NCBI RefSeq assembly: GCF_006715045.1
Contig: NZ_VFML01000001.1
Coordinates: forward strand, 4,618,501-4,682,500
DNA: 64,000 nt
Source of the DNA: Amycolatopsis cihanbeyliensis
Lineage (GTDB): Bacteria > Actinomycetota > Actinomycetes > Mycobacteriales > Pseudonocardiaceae
Direction: 5' to 3'
Shown here: positions 9,198-18,264 of the stretch, piece by piece
How positions within the stretch are numbered: position 1 is the first letter of the stretch
How the letters are laid out: each line of letters begins with the position of its first letter
The notes under the pieces: model-generated
Database searches by the model: none
What the model saw: only the letters and a program-made list of their open reading frames with translations
Told to the model about the DNA's origin: nothing
Program-made: the position numbers and the translations under genes

Positions 9198-11180
9198 TCA
9201 GTCCTCGTCGGAGCCGGACTTCAGGCCGCTGGCGATCTGGTCCATGACGCTGGCATCGGCCAGGGTGGTCACGTCACCGACGTCCCGGTTCTCCGCGACA
9301 TCGCGCAGCAGGCGGCGCATGATCTTGCCGGAGCGGGTCTTGGGCAGCTCCGACACGACCATGATCTGCCGGGGCTTGGCGATCGGGCCGATCTCCCCTG
9401 CCACGTGGTTGCGCAGGTCCTGCACGGTCTGCTCGCCGGCGTCGGTGGAGCTGCCCCGCAGGATGACGAAGGCGACGATGCCCTGCCCGGTGGTGGCGTC
9501 GCTGGCGCCGACCACCGCGGCCTCGGCCACCGCGGGGTGGGAGACCAGCGCGGACTCGACCTCGGTGGTGGAGATCCGGTGCCCGGACACGTTCATCACG
9601 TCGTCCACCCGCCCGAGCAGCCAGATGTCCCCGTCGCTGTCGTACTTGGCGCCGTCCCCGGCGAAGTAGAAACCCTGGTCGGCGAACCGGGACCAGTAGG
9701 TCTCCCGGTACCGCTCGTCGTCGCCCCAGATGCCGCGCAGCATGGCCGGCCAGGGCTTGTCCAGTACCAGGTAGCCGCCGCCACCCGCGGGCACCTCGGC
9801 GCCGTTGTCATCGACCACCTTCGCCGAGATCCCCGGCAGCGGCGCCTGCGCCGACCCCGGCTTGGTGTGCGTGACGCCAGGCAACGGGGAGATCATGATC
9901 GCCCCGGTCTCGGTCTGCCACCAGGTGTCCACGATGGGTGCCCGGCCGCCGCCGATGTGCTCCCGGTACCACATCCACGCCTCCGGGTTGATCGGCTCAC
10001 CGACGCTGCCCAGCACCCGCAGCGAGGAAAGGTCGTACTTCGCCGGAATATCCGAGCCCCATTTCATGAACGTCCGGATCAACGTCGGCGCGGTGTAGTA
10101 GATCGACACCTTGTAGTTCTGCACGATTTCCCAGTGCCGCCCCTCGTGCGGGGTGTTCGGCGTGCCCTCGTAAACCACCTGCGTCGCCCGGTTCGCCAGC
10201 GGTCCGTACACGATGTAGGAATGTCCGGTCACCCAGCCGATGTCCGCGGTGCACCAGTACACGTCCTGCCCTGGCTTGTGGTCGAAAACCACCCGGTGCG
10301 TGTAGGCGGCCTGAGTCAGGTATCCGCCCGAGGTGTGCAGAATCCCCTTCGGTTTCCCGGTCGTGCCGCTGGTGTACAGAATGAACAGCGGGTGTTCGGA
10401 GTCGAAGGCCTCCGCCTCGTGCTCGGCCGGCTGCGTGGCCATCAGCTCGTGCCACCAGATGTCCCTGGACTCGGTCCACGGCACCTCTTCCGGGGTCTCC
10501 GCGCCGGTACGGCGCACCACCAGCACCCGTTGCACGCTCTCCGCGCCGACGAGGGCCTCATCCACCTGTGCCTTCATCGCCGCGGCCTTGCCACGCCGGT
10601 ACTGCCCGTCGGAGGTGATCACCACCTTGGCCTCGGCGTCGTCCACCCGGGCCCGCAGGGCGGTCGGGGAGAATCCACCGAACACCACGCTGTGCAGCGC
10701 GCCGATCCGCGCGCACGCCAGCATCGCGACGATCGCCTCCGGAATCATCTGGAGCTGGATCGCCACCCGGTCGCCCGCGACCACTCCGAGGGACGCGAGA
10801 CCGTTCGCGGCCCGGCAGACCTCCTCCTGCAGCTGCGCGTAGGTGATCTCCCTTGTGTCCCCGGGCTCGCCGACCCAGTGAATCGCGACCTGATCCCCGA
10901 AACCGGCTGCCACATGCCGGTCAACACAATTGAAGGCAACATTCAGCCGGCCACCGACAAACCATCGCGCAAATGGTGCGTTCGACCAGTCGACCACCTG
11001 ATCCCAGCGCGATTCCCAGTCCAGTTTCTCCGCTTGTTCGGCCCAGAAACCCTCGCGGTCGGACTGCGCTTCGGCATACATCCCCGCGCCCGCATTCGCC
11101 TGCGCGGCGAATTCCCCATCCGGTGGAAACGTCCGAGTCTCGGACAGTAGGTTGTCGAGAGCCGGGGACTGCTCTGTCAT
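9198..11180 (-). CDS. acsA: Acetyl-CoA synthetase (AMP-forming)
   Basis: 660 residues, the usual AcsA length. ANL-superfamily motifs are present: P-loop-like [18 protein letters not shown], the YRETYWSRF segment before the hinge, and the C-terminal [11 protein letters not shown] whose Lys carries the adenylation step and is the target of Pat acetylation in relatives. It turns acetate, ATP and CoA into acetyl-CoA through acetyl-AMP. ATG 11180 has a perfect AGGAGG 9 bases upstream; an upstream in-frame start is ignored for that reason. Lys acetylation control is family knowledge, not visible here. Confidence 0.95.
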   Translation of the reverse strand: MTEQSPALDNLLSETRTFPPDGEFAAQANAGAGMYAEAQSDREGFWAEQAEKLDWESRWDQVVDWSNAPFARWFVGGRLNVAFNCVDRHVAAGFGDQVAIHWVGEPGDTREITYAQLQEEVCRAANGLASLGVVAGDRVAIQLQMIPEAIVAMLACARIGALHSVVFGGFSPTALRARVDDAEAKVVITSDGQYRRGKAAAMKAQVDEALVGAESVQRVLVVRRTGAETPEEVPWTESRDIWWHELMATQPAEHEAEAFDSEHPLFILYTSGTTGKPKGILHTSGGYLTQAAYTHRVVFDHKPGQDVYWCTADIGWVTGHSYIVYGPLANRATQVVYEGTPNTPHEGRHWEIVQNYKVSIYYTAPTLIRTFMKWGSDIPAKYDLSSLRVLGSVGEPINPEAWMWYREHIGGGRAPIVDTWWQTETGAIMISPLPGVTHTKPGSAQAPLPGISAKVVDDNGAEVPAGGGGYLVLDKPWPAMLRGIWGDDERYRETYWSRFADQGFYFAGDGAKYDSDGDIWLLGRVDDVMNVSGHRISTTEVESALVSHPAVAEAAVVGASDATTGQGIVAFVILRGSSTDAGEQTVQDLRNHVAGEIGPIAKPRQIMVVSELPKTRSGKIMRRLLRDVAENRDVGDVTTLADASVMDQIASGLKSGSDED

Positions 11181-11291
11181 GGTGGTAAGCCTCCTGGTTC
11201 CGGTGGGTGCACTACCTGCGCTACTGCTGCTTCGCGGGCGCGGTGACGACGGTAGTACGCCACACAACACGCCGCACTGGTACGTCGGTGG

Positions 11292-11876
11292 CTATGCCGT
11301 CCTGGACAACAGGTGGTCACGCACGGCGGGCCACTCGCCCGCGGTCACCGAGTAGACCACGGTGTCGCGCAGGCTGCCGTCCTTGCGGATCCGGTGCGCG
11401 CGCAGGAGGCCCTCGCGGGTGGCGCCGAGTCGCGCGATCGCCCGCTGCGAGCGCTCGTTGCGGATATCGGTTTCCCAGGCGACCCTGGTCGCCCCGAGTA
11501 CCTCGAAGGCACGGCGGAGCAACAGCAGCTTCGCCTCGGTGTTCAGCGGCGTCCGCTGCCATGGCACGCCGATCCAGGTGTGGCCGATGAGCAGGTTCCG
11601 GTGCGCCGGATCGATCTGGTAATACGACGTGGTCCCGGCCACCTGGCCGGTACGGGTGTCGATCTGCGCCCAGGCGAGCCGGTCGGCCTCGGCGAGGACG
11701 TGCTCGATCTGCGCGCGGGAGCCCGCGACGTCGGTGGGCTGGTGGCTGCTGAGCCAGGTCCAGACGCCGGGGTCGCGGCCCGCCCGGTAGAGGCCCTCGG
11801 CGTGCCGCGTACCGAGTGGCTCCAACCGGACCCGGTCGCCGGTCAGGGTGGGGTGTCGGTGCCATTCCTCGTTCAC
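11292..11876 (-). CDS. GNAT-family N-acetyltransferase (RimJ/RimL type)
   Basis: 194 residues. The order of elements is that of RimL-type GNATs: an N-terminal LTGDRVRLEPLGTRHAEGLY, a GTTSYYQIDPAHRNLLIGHT strand pair, and the late ERSQRAIARLGATREGLLR region that forms the acetyl-CoA-proximal helix and strand of motif B. These enzymes acetylate N-termini or small amines; the substrate here is unknown. GTG start. It precedes acsA on the same strand with a 111-bp gap, so transcription with acsA is possible but not shown. Confidence 0.8.
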   Translation of the reverse strand: MNEEWHRHPTLTGDRVRLEPLGTRHAEGLYRAGRDPGVWTWLSSHQPTDVAGSRAQIEHVLAEADRLAWAQIDTRTGQVAGTTSYYQIDPAHRNLLIGHTWIGVPWQRTPLNTEAKLLLLRRAFEVLGATRVAWETDIRNERSQRAIARLGATREGLLRAHRIRKDGSLRDTVVYSVTAGEWPAVRDHLLSRTA

Positions 11877-12021
11877 CAGCTCACGCTATGACCGGAAGTG
11901 GTTATCTCCCAGTGCCAGTCACGCACGATCAAGAGAGGCCACTCGGTGCCCGCCGGGCGGCTCCTATGCTCGCGGTACTCGGCGCCGGGCCCGGCTGCCG
12001 TTGGTACGGGAAGGACGGCGG

Positions 12022-12519
12022 ATGACGGTGGAGCGGGACGAGCTCACCTGGGAGCTGTTCGGTTCGGCGAGCAGGCAGCTGGCGCGGCAGGTCGCGGAGG
12101 GCGGTTTCGAACCCGACCTGATCCTGTCGATCGCGCGGGGCGGGTTGTTCGTCGCGGGAGCCCTCGGGTACGCGCTGGACGTCAAGAACCTGCACGTGAT
12201 GAACGTGGAGTTCTACACCGGCGTCGATCAGCGGCTCGACCTGCCGGTGGTGCTGCCGCCGGTACCCAACGCGGTGGACCTGGCGGGTGCGAAGGTACTG
12301 GTGGCGGACGACGTCGCGGATACCGGCGCCACCCTGAAGCTGGTCCGGGACTTCTGCGCGGAGCAGGTGGCCGAGGTGCGCTGCGCGGTGGTCTACGAGA
12401 AGCCGTGGACCACGGTGTCCTGCGAGTACGTGTGGCGGCGCACCGACAGGTGGATCAACTTCCCGTGGTCCACGCTGCCGCCGGTGGTCCGCAGGGAGGG
12501 GCAGGTGCTGGACGCATGA
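12022..12519 (+). CDS. Phosphoribosyltransferase (purine or xanthine type)
   Basis: 165 residues. The PRPP-binding motif is VLVADDVADTGATLKLV (about residues 92-108), and the pyrophosphate loop SIARGG precedes it. The C-terminal WINFPW pattern is found in xanthine/hypoxanthine-guanine type enzymes of archaea and actinomycetes. It would transfer a purine-like base to PRPP; the base cannot be fixed from sequence. A TATGCT -10-like element is at 11965-11970. The stop overlaps the next ATG (ATGA), so the following Fic-N-like gene is co-translated. Confidence 0.78.
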   Translation: MTVERDELTWELFGSASRQLARQVAEGGFEPDLILSIARGGLFVAGALGYALDVKNLHVMNVEFYTGVDQRLDLPVVLPPVPNAVDLAGAKVLVADDVADTGATLKLVRDFCAEQVAEVRCAVVYEKPWTTVSCEYVWRRTDRWINFPWSTLPPVVRREGQVLDA

Positions 12520-13247
12520 CGGATCCGTTGCGACCGCTGCTTGATCTGGAGGGTGTGGCCGAGGCCGCGCAGTCGGCGCAGGAGGCGGTGTTCGCGGTGC
12601 ACCGGCACGGCGCCAACCTGCGGGGCGGCTCGGCGACCGCGGCGGAGGCCTCGGTGCGTGCGGCGCGGGCTTCGGCCGGCATCGACGGTGCCGATCCGGA
12701 ACTACCCGCGGAGGGCGCGGTGCGGGACCCGCTGCTGGCCGGTGCGCTGCGGGTGGCGGAGGCGACGGAGTCCCTGCTGCCGACCTGGCGGCGTGCGCCC
12801 TTGCAGGCGTTGGCCAGGATGCATGTGCTGGCGGCGACGGACCTCGTCGACGATCCCGACAGCCTGGGCAGGCCGGGCGCGGATCCGGGGATGGCGCGGC
12901 GGCTGGAACTGCTCGCCCAGTTGGTCACCGGCGCCACCGCGGTACCAGGGCCGGTACTGACCGCGGTCGTGCACGGGGAACTGCTCACCCTGGACGCGTT
13001 CGGAACGGCGGACGGCGTGCTGGCCAGGGCCGCGGGCCGGCTGACCATGATCGCGACGGGGCTGGACCCGAAGGCGCTGACCGTGCCCGAGGTCGCGTGC
13101 TTCCGTCGGGTGCGCCGCTACCGGGCCGCCGCCGCGGCCTTCGCCACCGGCGAGCCGGAGGGTGTGCGGGAGTGGCTGCTGTTCGCCTTCGAGTCGCTCC
13201 ACGCGGGCGCGAAGGAGGCCACCACCATCGCCGACGCCACCGGCTGA
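12516..13247 (+). CDS. Helical protein resembling a stand-alone Fic N-terminal domain
   Basis: 243 residues, almost all predicted helix and rich in Ala and Arg. The segment TAAEASVRAARASAGIDG looks like the Fic-N region containing the ASSAIEG-type motif, and MHVLAATDLVDD resembles the following helix. The catalytic Fic motif HPFxxGNGR is absent, so AMPylation is not expected. Similar actinomycete proteins are sometimes labelled oxidoreductase without support. It overlaps the phosphoribosyltransferase gene by 4 bp (ATGA), indicating a joint role. Function unknown. Confidence 0.5.
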   Translation: MTDPLRPLLDLEGVAEAAQSAQEAVFAVHRHGANLRGGSATAAEASVRAARASAGIDGADPELPAEGAVRDPLLAGALRVAEATESLLPTWRRAPLQALARMHVLAATDLVDDPDSLGRPGADPGMARRLELLAQLVTGATAVPGPVLTAVVHGELLTLDAFGTADGVLARAAGRLTMIATGLDPKALTVPEVACFRRVRRYRAAAAAFATGEPEGVREWLLFAFESLHAGAKEATTIADATG

Positions 13248-13262
13248 CCCGCCCCCACACGA

Positions 13263-13361
13263 CGGTTAGCCCGCTAACCGCGGCGTGCGGGCGGCCCCGG
13301 ACTACGTTTCGCGGGCTAACCGCACCGCGGGGCGGCCCCGGCGGCTACGGTGTGCCCGCTA
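13263..13361. repeat. Imperfect tandem repeat, 42-43 bp period
   Basis: GCTAACCG recurs at 13273, 13315 and 13358, i.e. every 42 or 43 bp. The block GGGCGGCCCCGG appears in the first two units (13289-13300 and around 13330-13341), each followed by CTACG. An inverted copy CGGTTAG at 13263-13269 forms a hairpin with the first unit. The third copy contains the TAG stop codon of the minus-strand methyltransferase. The block fills the space between two convergent genes. Confidence 0.6.
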
Positions 13362-14246
13362 ACCGTGCTCCCGGGTGGCGGTCAGCAGGGTGGCGGTGCC
13401 CATCACCTCGTCGAAGGGGTCGTCCATCGGTAGGCCGTACCGTTGCCCTGCCTGCTGCGCGGACTCGGCGGCGGCCGTCCAGCCCGCGGAACGCAGCCAG
13501 TCGGCGCAGTCGCGGCGCGGTTCGGCGTTCCAGAGCTGGCTGACGTCGGCGCCGAACTCCTCGAACGCCTCGCGGAACAGCGGGTGGTCGCGCAGCGTGG
13601 CCAGCCTGTCGATGCTGGCCCGCTCGACGGCCAGCCGGCTGCCCGCCGCGGACAGCCGGTGGATCACCTCGAACAGCCCTTCCTCGGCCCGCCCCGGCAG
13701 GTAGGGCAGCAGCCCCTCGGCCAGCCAGGCCGTCGGCCGCCGCGGGTCGAAACCGGCCCCGAGCAGCGCGGACTCCCAGTCGTCGCGCAGGTCGGTTGCG
13801 ACCTCGTGCCGGCGGCAGCGTGCGCTCGCGGCCTGCTCGTCGAGCACCGTCCGCTTGAACGCCAACACCTTGGGCTGGTCCACCTCGTACAGCTCGCAGC
13901 CGTCCGGCCAGTCCAGCCGGTACGCCCGGGTGTCCAGCCCGGCCGCCAGCAGCACGACCTGGTGGATACCCGCCGCGGTGCTCGCCGCGAAGTACTCGTC
14001 GAAGAACCTCGACCGCACGCCCAGGTAGCGGGAATGACGGAACCAGCCGTCGCCGGCGACGGAGGTGTCCTCGAGGCGGGCGGGCAGCGGTCGGGGGGAG
14101 TCGGCGGCACGGACGAACGCGGCCGCGTAGGGATCGGACACCAGTGGATCGGCGCGGTCGGTCTCGACCGCGCGGGCGGAGGCGACCCCCAGCGCCGTCA
14201 AGCCGACGCTCGAGGTGATGTCCCACTGTTCGAAGACGGCGCACAT
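13359..14246 (-). CDS. Class I SAM-dependent methyltransferase (TIGR00027/LCMT-like)
   Basis: 295 residues. The family pattern is SSVGLTALGVASARAVET at the start, DPYAAAFV, SRFFDEYF, then the SAM-binding LLAAGLDTRAYRLDWP and the acidic YEVDQPKVLAFK. WLAEGLLPYLP matches the family's post-II motif. These are leucine-carboxymethyltransferase-like proteins abundant in mycobacteria and other actinomycetes; substrates are mostly unknown, with some linked to polyketide tailoring. ATG 14246 follows GGAG at 6 bases; an upstream frame extension lacks a ribosome-binding site. It is transcribed downstream of murQ with 143 bp between. Confidence 0.85.
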   Translation of the reverse strand: MCAVFEQWDITSSVGLTALGVASARAVETDRADPLVSDPYAAAFVRAADSPRPLPARLEDTSVAGDGWFRHSRYLGVRSRFFDEYFAASTAAGIHQVVLLAAGLDTRAYRLDWPDGCELYEVDQPKVLAFKRTVLDEQAASARCRRHEVATDLRDDWESALLGAGFDPRRPTAWLAEGLLPYLPGRAEEGLFEVIHRLSAAGSRLAVERASIDRLATLRDHPLFREAFEEFGADVSQLWNAEPRRDCADWLRSAGWTAAAESAQQAGQRYGLPMDDPFDEVMGTATLLTATREHG

Positions 14247-14389
14247 GCTTACTCCAGCTGGTCGATTGCTTAGCTTATACAACCAACTGTGGCACCGGCC
14301 GCGTGCTCGAATGCGTACGGCGCGTTATTTGCCCGACTTCGATCTGGTGTGATTTCCCTCTCGTGGGATCGACCTGGTTCCGGAGTGAA

Positions 14390-15340
14390 TCAGCCCGCAC
14401 GCACCCGCACGGCGTCCAGCGCGTCCCGGACATGCCCACCGTGATCGGTGAGCGCGTCCGCCGCCTCCACCGTGGCCACGCCGGACAGTAACTGGACCAG
14501 CGCGGTCTTCAGGTCGCCACCCGCCTCGTGCAGCGCGTCCGAGCAGTCCTGCGAGCTCATCCCGGTGGCCTCGCGCAGGATGCGCAGCGTGCGGCCGCGC
14601 AGCTTGGCGTTGGTGGCCCGCATGCTGACCATCAGGTTCGAGTACGTCCGGCCGAGCTTGATCATCGTGGCGGTGGAGAACGCGGTCAGCACGATCTTCT
14701 GCGCCGTGCCCGCCTTCATCCGGGTGGAGCCCGCGATCGCCTCCGGCCCGGTGTCCACCGCGATCAGCACGTCCAGCTCGGGTGGCCGGACGGCGTTCGG
14801 GTTGCCGGACACCAGCGCGGTGCGCGCCCCGTTCCGTTTCGCCTCGCGCAGCGCGCCGAGGACGAACGGCGTCCGCCCGGAGGCGGTGAGGCCGAGCACG
14901 AAGTCGCCGTCGGCCACGGAGGTGCTCACCTCCGCGGCTCCGGCCTTGGTGTCGTCCTCGGCGTTCTCGACGGCGTGCCGCAGCGCACGCTCGCCGCCCG
15001 CGTGATGCGCCACGAACCAGTCCGGCGGCACGTTGAACGTCGGCACCAGCTCCGCCGCGTCCAGGGTGGCCAGCCTGCCGGAGGTGCCCGCGCCGACGTA
15101 GTGCACGCGGTGCCCGCCGCGCAGCGCCTCGGTCGCGTAGTCGACCGCGGTCGCCAACTGCGGCAGCACCGCCTGCACCGCGTCCGGAACCAGCCGGTCC
15201 TCGGCGTTGATCGCCGCGAGGATGCCGGTGGTCGACATCTGGTCGATGTCGACGGTCCGTGGGTTGCGTTGTTCTGTCGGGGAGTCGACGTGCACAACCT
15301 GGCGCGGCACGGTCATCAGGCGCCTCACTGTTTCTGTCAT
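14390..15340 (-). CDS. murQ: N-acetylmuramic acid 6-phosphate etherase
   Basis: 316 residues with a SIS domain. Diagnostic stretches are TEQRNPRTVDIDQMST, YVGAGTSGRLATLDAAE, GTAQKIVLTAFSTATM and the C-terminal helix pair of MurQ. It removes the D-lactyl ether from MurNAc-6-phosphate to give GlcNAc-6-phosphate and D-lactate in cell-wall recycling. Its ATG overlaps the murR stop (ATGA), so both are read from one transcript. No MurNAc kinase or PTS gene is beside it. Confidence 0.95.
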   Translation of the reverse strand: MTETVRRLMTVPRQVVHVDSPTEQRNPRTVDIDQMSTTGILAAINAEDRLVPDAVQAVLPQLATAVDYATEALRGGHRVHYVGAGTSGRLATLDAAELVPTFNVPPDWFVAHHAGGERALRHAVENAEDDTKAGAAEVSTSVADGDFVLGLTASGRTPFVLGALREAKRNGARTALVSGNPNAVRPPELDVLIAVDTGPEAIAGSTRMKAGTAQKIVLTAFSTATMIKLGRTYSNLMVSMRATNAKLRGRTLRILREATGMSSQDCSDALHEAGGDLKTALVQLLSGVATVEAADALTDHGGHVRDALDAVRVRAG

Positions 15341-16320
15341 TTTCCGGTTTCCCGCGGTCGCCGCCTGCCATCCGGCCGGACCCCGAGCCGGTGTGCGCCC
15401 ACGGCGTCCCTGGTGGCGTCCAGCGCGTTGACCGCGGCGTCCATGTGCCGTTGCGCGACACCGATGAACAGGCAGTCGATGACAGTGAGTTGCGCGATCC
15501 GGCTGGCGGTGGCGCCGGATCGGAACGTCGTTTCCCGTGCCGCCGTGGTGAGCACGTGGTCGGCGACCTCGGTGATGGGGGAGCGAGGGAAGTTCGTCAG
15601 TGCGACGGTGGTCGCGCCGTGTTCGCGGGCGACCCGCAGTGCCTCCACCGTGTCGGTGGTGGCACCGGTGTGCGAGATGCCCACCGCGACATCACCGCCG
15701 TTCAGCACCGCGGCCGAGGTGAGCATGATGTGCGTGTCCGACCAGGCGAAGCTCACCCTGCCGATCCGGTGCAGCTTCTGCTGCAGGTCGGCGGCGACGA
15801 AGGCGCTGGCGCCGACCCCGTACACGTCGACCCTGCCCGCCCCGGCCACCACGTTGATGACCTGTTCCAGCACCGGGATGTCGAGTTGCTCCGCGGTTTC
15901 CTCCACCGCACGGGCGTCGGCGAAGCTGACCTTGCTGACCACGGCGGGCAGGTCGTCGTCGGTCGCGATCTCGCCGCCGAGGTTGCGGCTGGACCGGGCT
16001 TCCGACCGGGCCGTGTCCGCGGCGAGCGCGATTCGTAACTGCGGGTAACCGCCGACGCCGATCGCCTTGCAGAACCGGGTGACGGTGGTCTCACTGGTGT
16101 TCGCGGCGAGCGCGACTTCGGTGATGCTGCGCCGAGCCACCGCCGAGGGGTCGTCCAGCACGACCTTGGCGACGCGCTGCTCGGCACGGGCGAGTCCGGG
16201 CAGCAGCGAACGAATACGCACGAGCGGTGACGAGTCGGACTCCCGGGCCGACTCGTCGAGCTCCGCCACGTTTGGCCGAACGTCGTCGGAGGGTTGCTCA
16301 GCGTCAGGATTCGTGTCCAT
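15337..16320 (-). CDS. murR: MurR/RpiR-family transcriptional regulator
   Basis: 327 residues. The N-terminal HTH_6 domain (LARAEQRVAKVVLDDPSAVA, then TEVALAANTSETTVTRFCKA) is followed by a SIS domain (VYGVGASAFVAADLQQKL, VGISHTGATTDTVEALR). RpiR proteins sense phosphosugars; next to murQ the likely ligand is MurNAc-6-phosphate and the likely targets are these recycling genes. ATG 16320 is taken as start; an ATG at 16347 in the same frame is an alternative. Neither has a strong ribosome-binding site. An AT-richer 171-bp gap with a GTTAG...CTAAC inverted repeat (16453-16478) lies upstream. Confidence 0.88.
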   Translation of the reverse strand: MDTNPDAEQPSDDVRPNVAELDESARESDSSPLVRIRSLLPGLARAEQRVAKVVLDDPSAVARRSITEVALAANTSETTVTRFCKAIGVGGYPQLRIALAADTARSEARSSRNLGGEIATDDDLPAVVSKVSFADARAVEETAEQLDIPVLEQVINVVAGAGRVDVYGVGASAFVAADLQQKLHRIGRVSFAWSDTHIMLTSAAVLNGGDVAVGISHTGATTDTVEALRVAREHGATTVALTNFPRSPITEVADHVLTTAARETTFRSGATASRIAQLTVIDCLFIGVAQRHMDAAVNALDATRDAVGAHRLGVRPDGRRRPRETGK

Positions 16321-16452
16321 CGCCAGAAATTTACTAACTGTAGGCATCGACGACAAGGCTACTCGCCCCTTTCCGATTAATCGCAACCGGACTGTGTTGT
16401 CACAGCCCCGGCTAGCGCCTGGTTCGTTGATCAGAAAGTCGCCAACCGAGCC

Positions 16453-16478
16453 GTTAGTGTTAACCAGATTATTCTAAC
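16453..16478 (-). promoter_or_regulatory. Possible MurR operator
   Basis: GTTAG (16453-16457) and CTAAC (16474-16478) form an inverted repeat in an unusually AT-rich stretch between the amiE-like stop and murR. Long, imperfect dyads are typical of RpiR-family sites, but only the outer five base pairs are symmetric here, so this is a weak call. Confidence 0.3.
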
Positions 16479-16491
16479 AACTCCGCAACTG

Positions 16492-18243
16492 TCACCGGGT
16501 GCGTAGCTCCCATCCGACCTCGGTGAACGCCGCCGGTTCGCGCTCGCCGTCGAGAATCGTGCCGTGAAAATCACCTACCCGGATCGTGTCTATGTGAATC
16601 CCACGTCCGGAGTAGTACTGGTCCGTAGTGAATCGCCAACGTAGGGTCTGTTCCCCCATTTGGGGGACAACTGCATAGGCGTGCCACCACGCACGGTGTC
16701 CATAACCGGAGAGTGCGTCCACCCGGCCACCGGGAGCGCCATGCCCGAAAACTCGTAATGAAACCGTGTCCCAGGTGGCGCCGTCCGCGCTCGCTTCCAG
16801 GACCAGCCGGTCGGTCACCTCGGAGTCGACGAAGGCGTCGAAGCGGACCAGCGCCGGCCCGCGACGCACGGTGAACGGCCGGGTCGTCAAGGTCGCGGTG
16901 CCGGAACTCCCGACCCCGGTGAACCAGGAGTCCTCCCCGCGCAGGGGACGCACCGCGAGGGCACGGGCCAGGCCGGTGGCCCAGGCCCGCCGGGCCGGGT
17001 TGACCGAACCCCAGGACCGCGAGGGGTGCACCCGGTTGGTGAGCAGGACCGCGATCGACCGGGACTTCGGGTCGATGACCAGCGAAGTTCCGGTGTAGCC
17101 TGTGTGGCCCGCGGTGTCCGGCGAGGCCAGCCCGCCCATGTACCACAGCTGATCCAGCTCGAAGCCCAGCCCGTGCGCGTCCCCCGGGAACTCCTGGTTG
17201 TAGTTGGTGAGCATGGAGCGCACCGTGTCCGGGCGCAGGACTCGCTCGCCGCCGTAGCTGCCGCCGTTCAGGATCGCCTGGCCGAGTACGGCGAGGTCCC
17301 GCGCGGTGCCGAACACCCCGGCGTGGCCGGCGACTCCACCCAGTGACCAGGCGTTCTCGTCGTGTACCTCGCCACGCACCATGCCGCGCGGCGGGTTCTC
17401 CTGGTACTCGGTCGCCGCGACCCGGTCCAGCTTGGCCGCGGGCGGGTTGTACCCGGTGTCGGTCATACCCAGCGGTTCGGTGATCCTGGCCGCGACCACC
17501 TCGTCCAGCCCTCGCCCGCGCAGCCGCTCGACCAGCACCCCGAGGGTGATCAGGTTGAGGTCGGAGTACTCGTAGGCGCTGCCCGGCTGCTGCTTCGGTG
17601 CCACCTCCATGACGGCCCTGATCCGGGACTCCTCGTCCGGCCAGTCCCGCCACAGCGGCAGGAACGGCTCCAGCCCGGAGGTGTGCGTGAGCAACTGCTG
17701 GACGGTGATGGACTCCTTGCCGTTCACCCCGAACTCGGGCAGGTAGCGGGCGGCGGGGGCGTCCAGCTCGATCCGACCCTCCTCGACCAGCTGTAGTACC
17801 GCGATCGAGGTGAACAGCTTGGAGATCGAGGCCAGGTCGAAGATGGTGTCCGTGCGCATCGGCACCTGTTCCGACTCGGGCAGTTCGGTGCCCGCGCCGT
17901 CGGCGTAGCGCACCGCGCTGCCCGCGGTGTGCGTGTCCACCACCATCCCGGCGTGCACCAGCGTGCCGACCGAGCCGGCGAACAGCGGGTGCCCGGTCTG
18001 CGGGTCCGCCCGCGTCCAGCCGGTCAGCCGCCGCTCGGTTGCCCTGATCGGCTCCGGGTCCAGGCCCGCCTGCTCCGGGGTGGCCTCGCGCAGCCTCGTG
18101 TCCGCCGGCGCGAACCCGTGCCACGGCCGGTCGAAGCGGCCGGGGTCGTGCCCACCCGCCTCGGTGCCGGCCATCGTGCTCGTGCTCACTCCCGCCAGGG
18201 TGACTGTCAGTATCGCCGCCACCGCCAAGACCCTGTTTCGCAT
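16492..18243 (-). CDS. Secreted serine hydrolase of the beta-lactamase/AmiE type with C-terminal binding domain
   Basis: 583 residues. A signal peptide (RNRVLAVAAILTVTLAG) leads into a class C beta-lactamase fold with the SxxK motif in FDLASISKLFTS and a Tyr-Ser motif in AYEYSDLN; HTGYTG stands near the third active-site element. From about residue 450 a beta-rich domain begins (TRPFTVRRGPALVRFDAF onward) that resembles carbohydrate-binding or MAM-like modules. In Bacillus the neighbour of nagZ and namZ is AmiE, an N-acetylmuramyl-L-alanine amidase of this fold, so peptide-sugar cleavage is the likely role. ATG 18243 chosen with GGCAGG 6 bases upstream. Confidence 0.75.
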   Translation of the reverse strand: MRNRVLAVAAILTVTLAGVSTSTMAGTEAGGHDPGRFDRPWHGFAPADTRLREATPEQAGLDPEPIRATERRLTGWTRADPQTGHPLFAGSVGTLVHAGMVVDTHTAGSAVRYADGAGTELPESEQVPMRTDTIFDLASISKLFTSIAVLQLVEEGRIELDAPAARYLPEFGVNGKESITVQQLLTHTSGLEPFLPLWRDWPDEESRIRAVMEVAPKQQPGSAYEYSDLNLITLGVLVERLRGRGLDEVVAARITEPLGMTDTGYNPPAAKLDRVAATEYQENPPRGMVRGEVHDENAWSLGGVAGHAGVFGTARDLAVLGQAILNGGSYGGERVLRPDTVRSMLTNYNQEFPGDAHGLGFELDQLWYMGGLASPDTAGHTGYTGTSLVIDPKSRSIAVLLTNRVHPSRSWGSVNPARRAWATGLARALAVRPLRGEDSWFTGVGSSGTATLTTRPFTVRRGPALVRFDAFVDSEVTDRLVLEASADGATWDTVSLRVFGHGAPGGRVDALSGYGHRAWWHAYAVVPQMGEQTLRWRFTTDQYYSGRGIHIDTIRVGDFHGTILDGEREPAAFTEVGWELRTR

Positions 18244-18264
18244 GATCATCCTGCCCCGAGCCCG

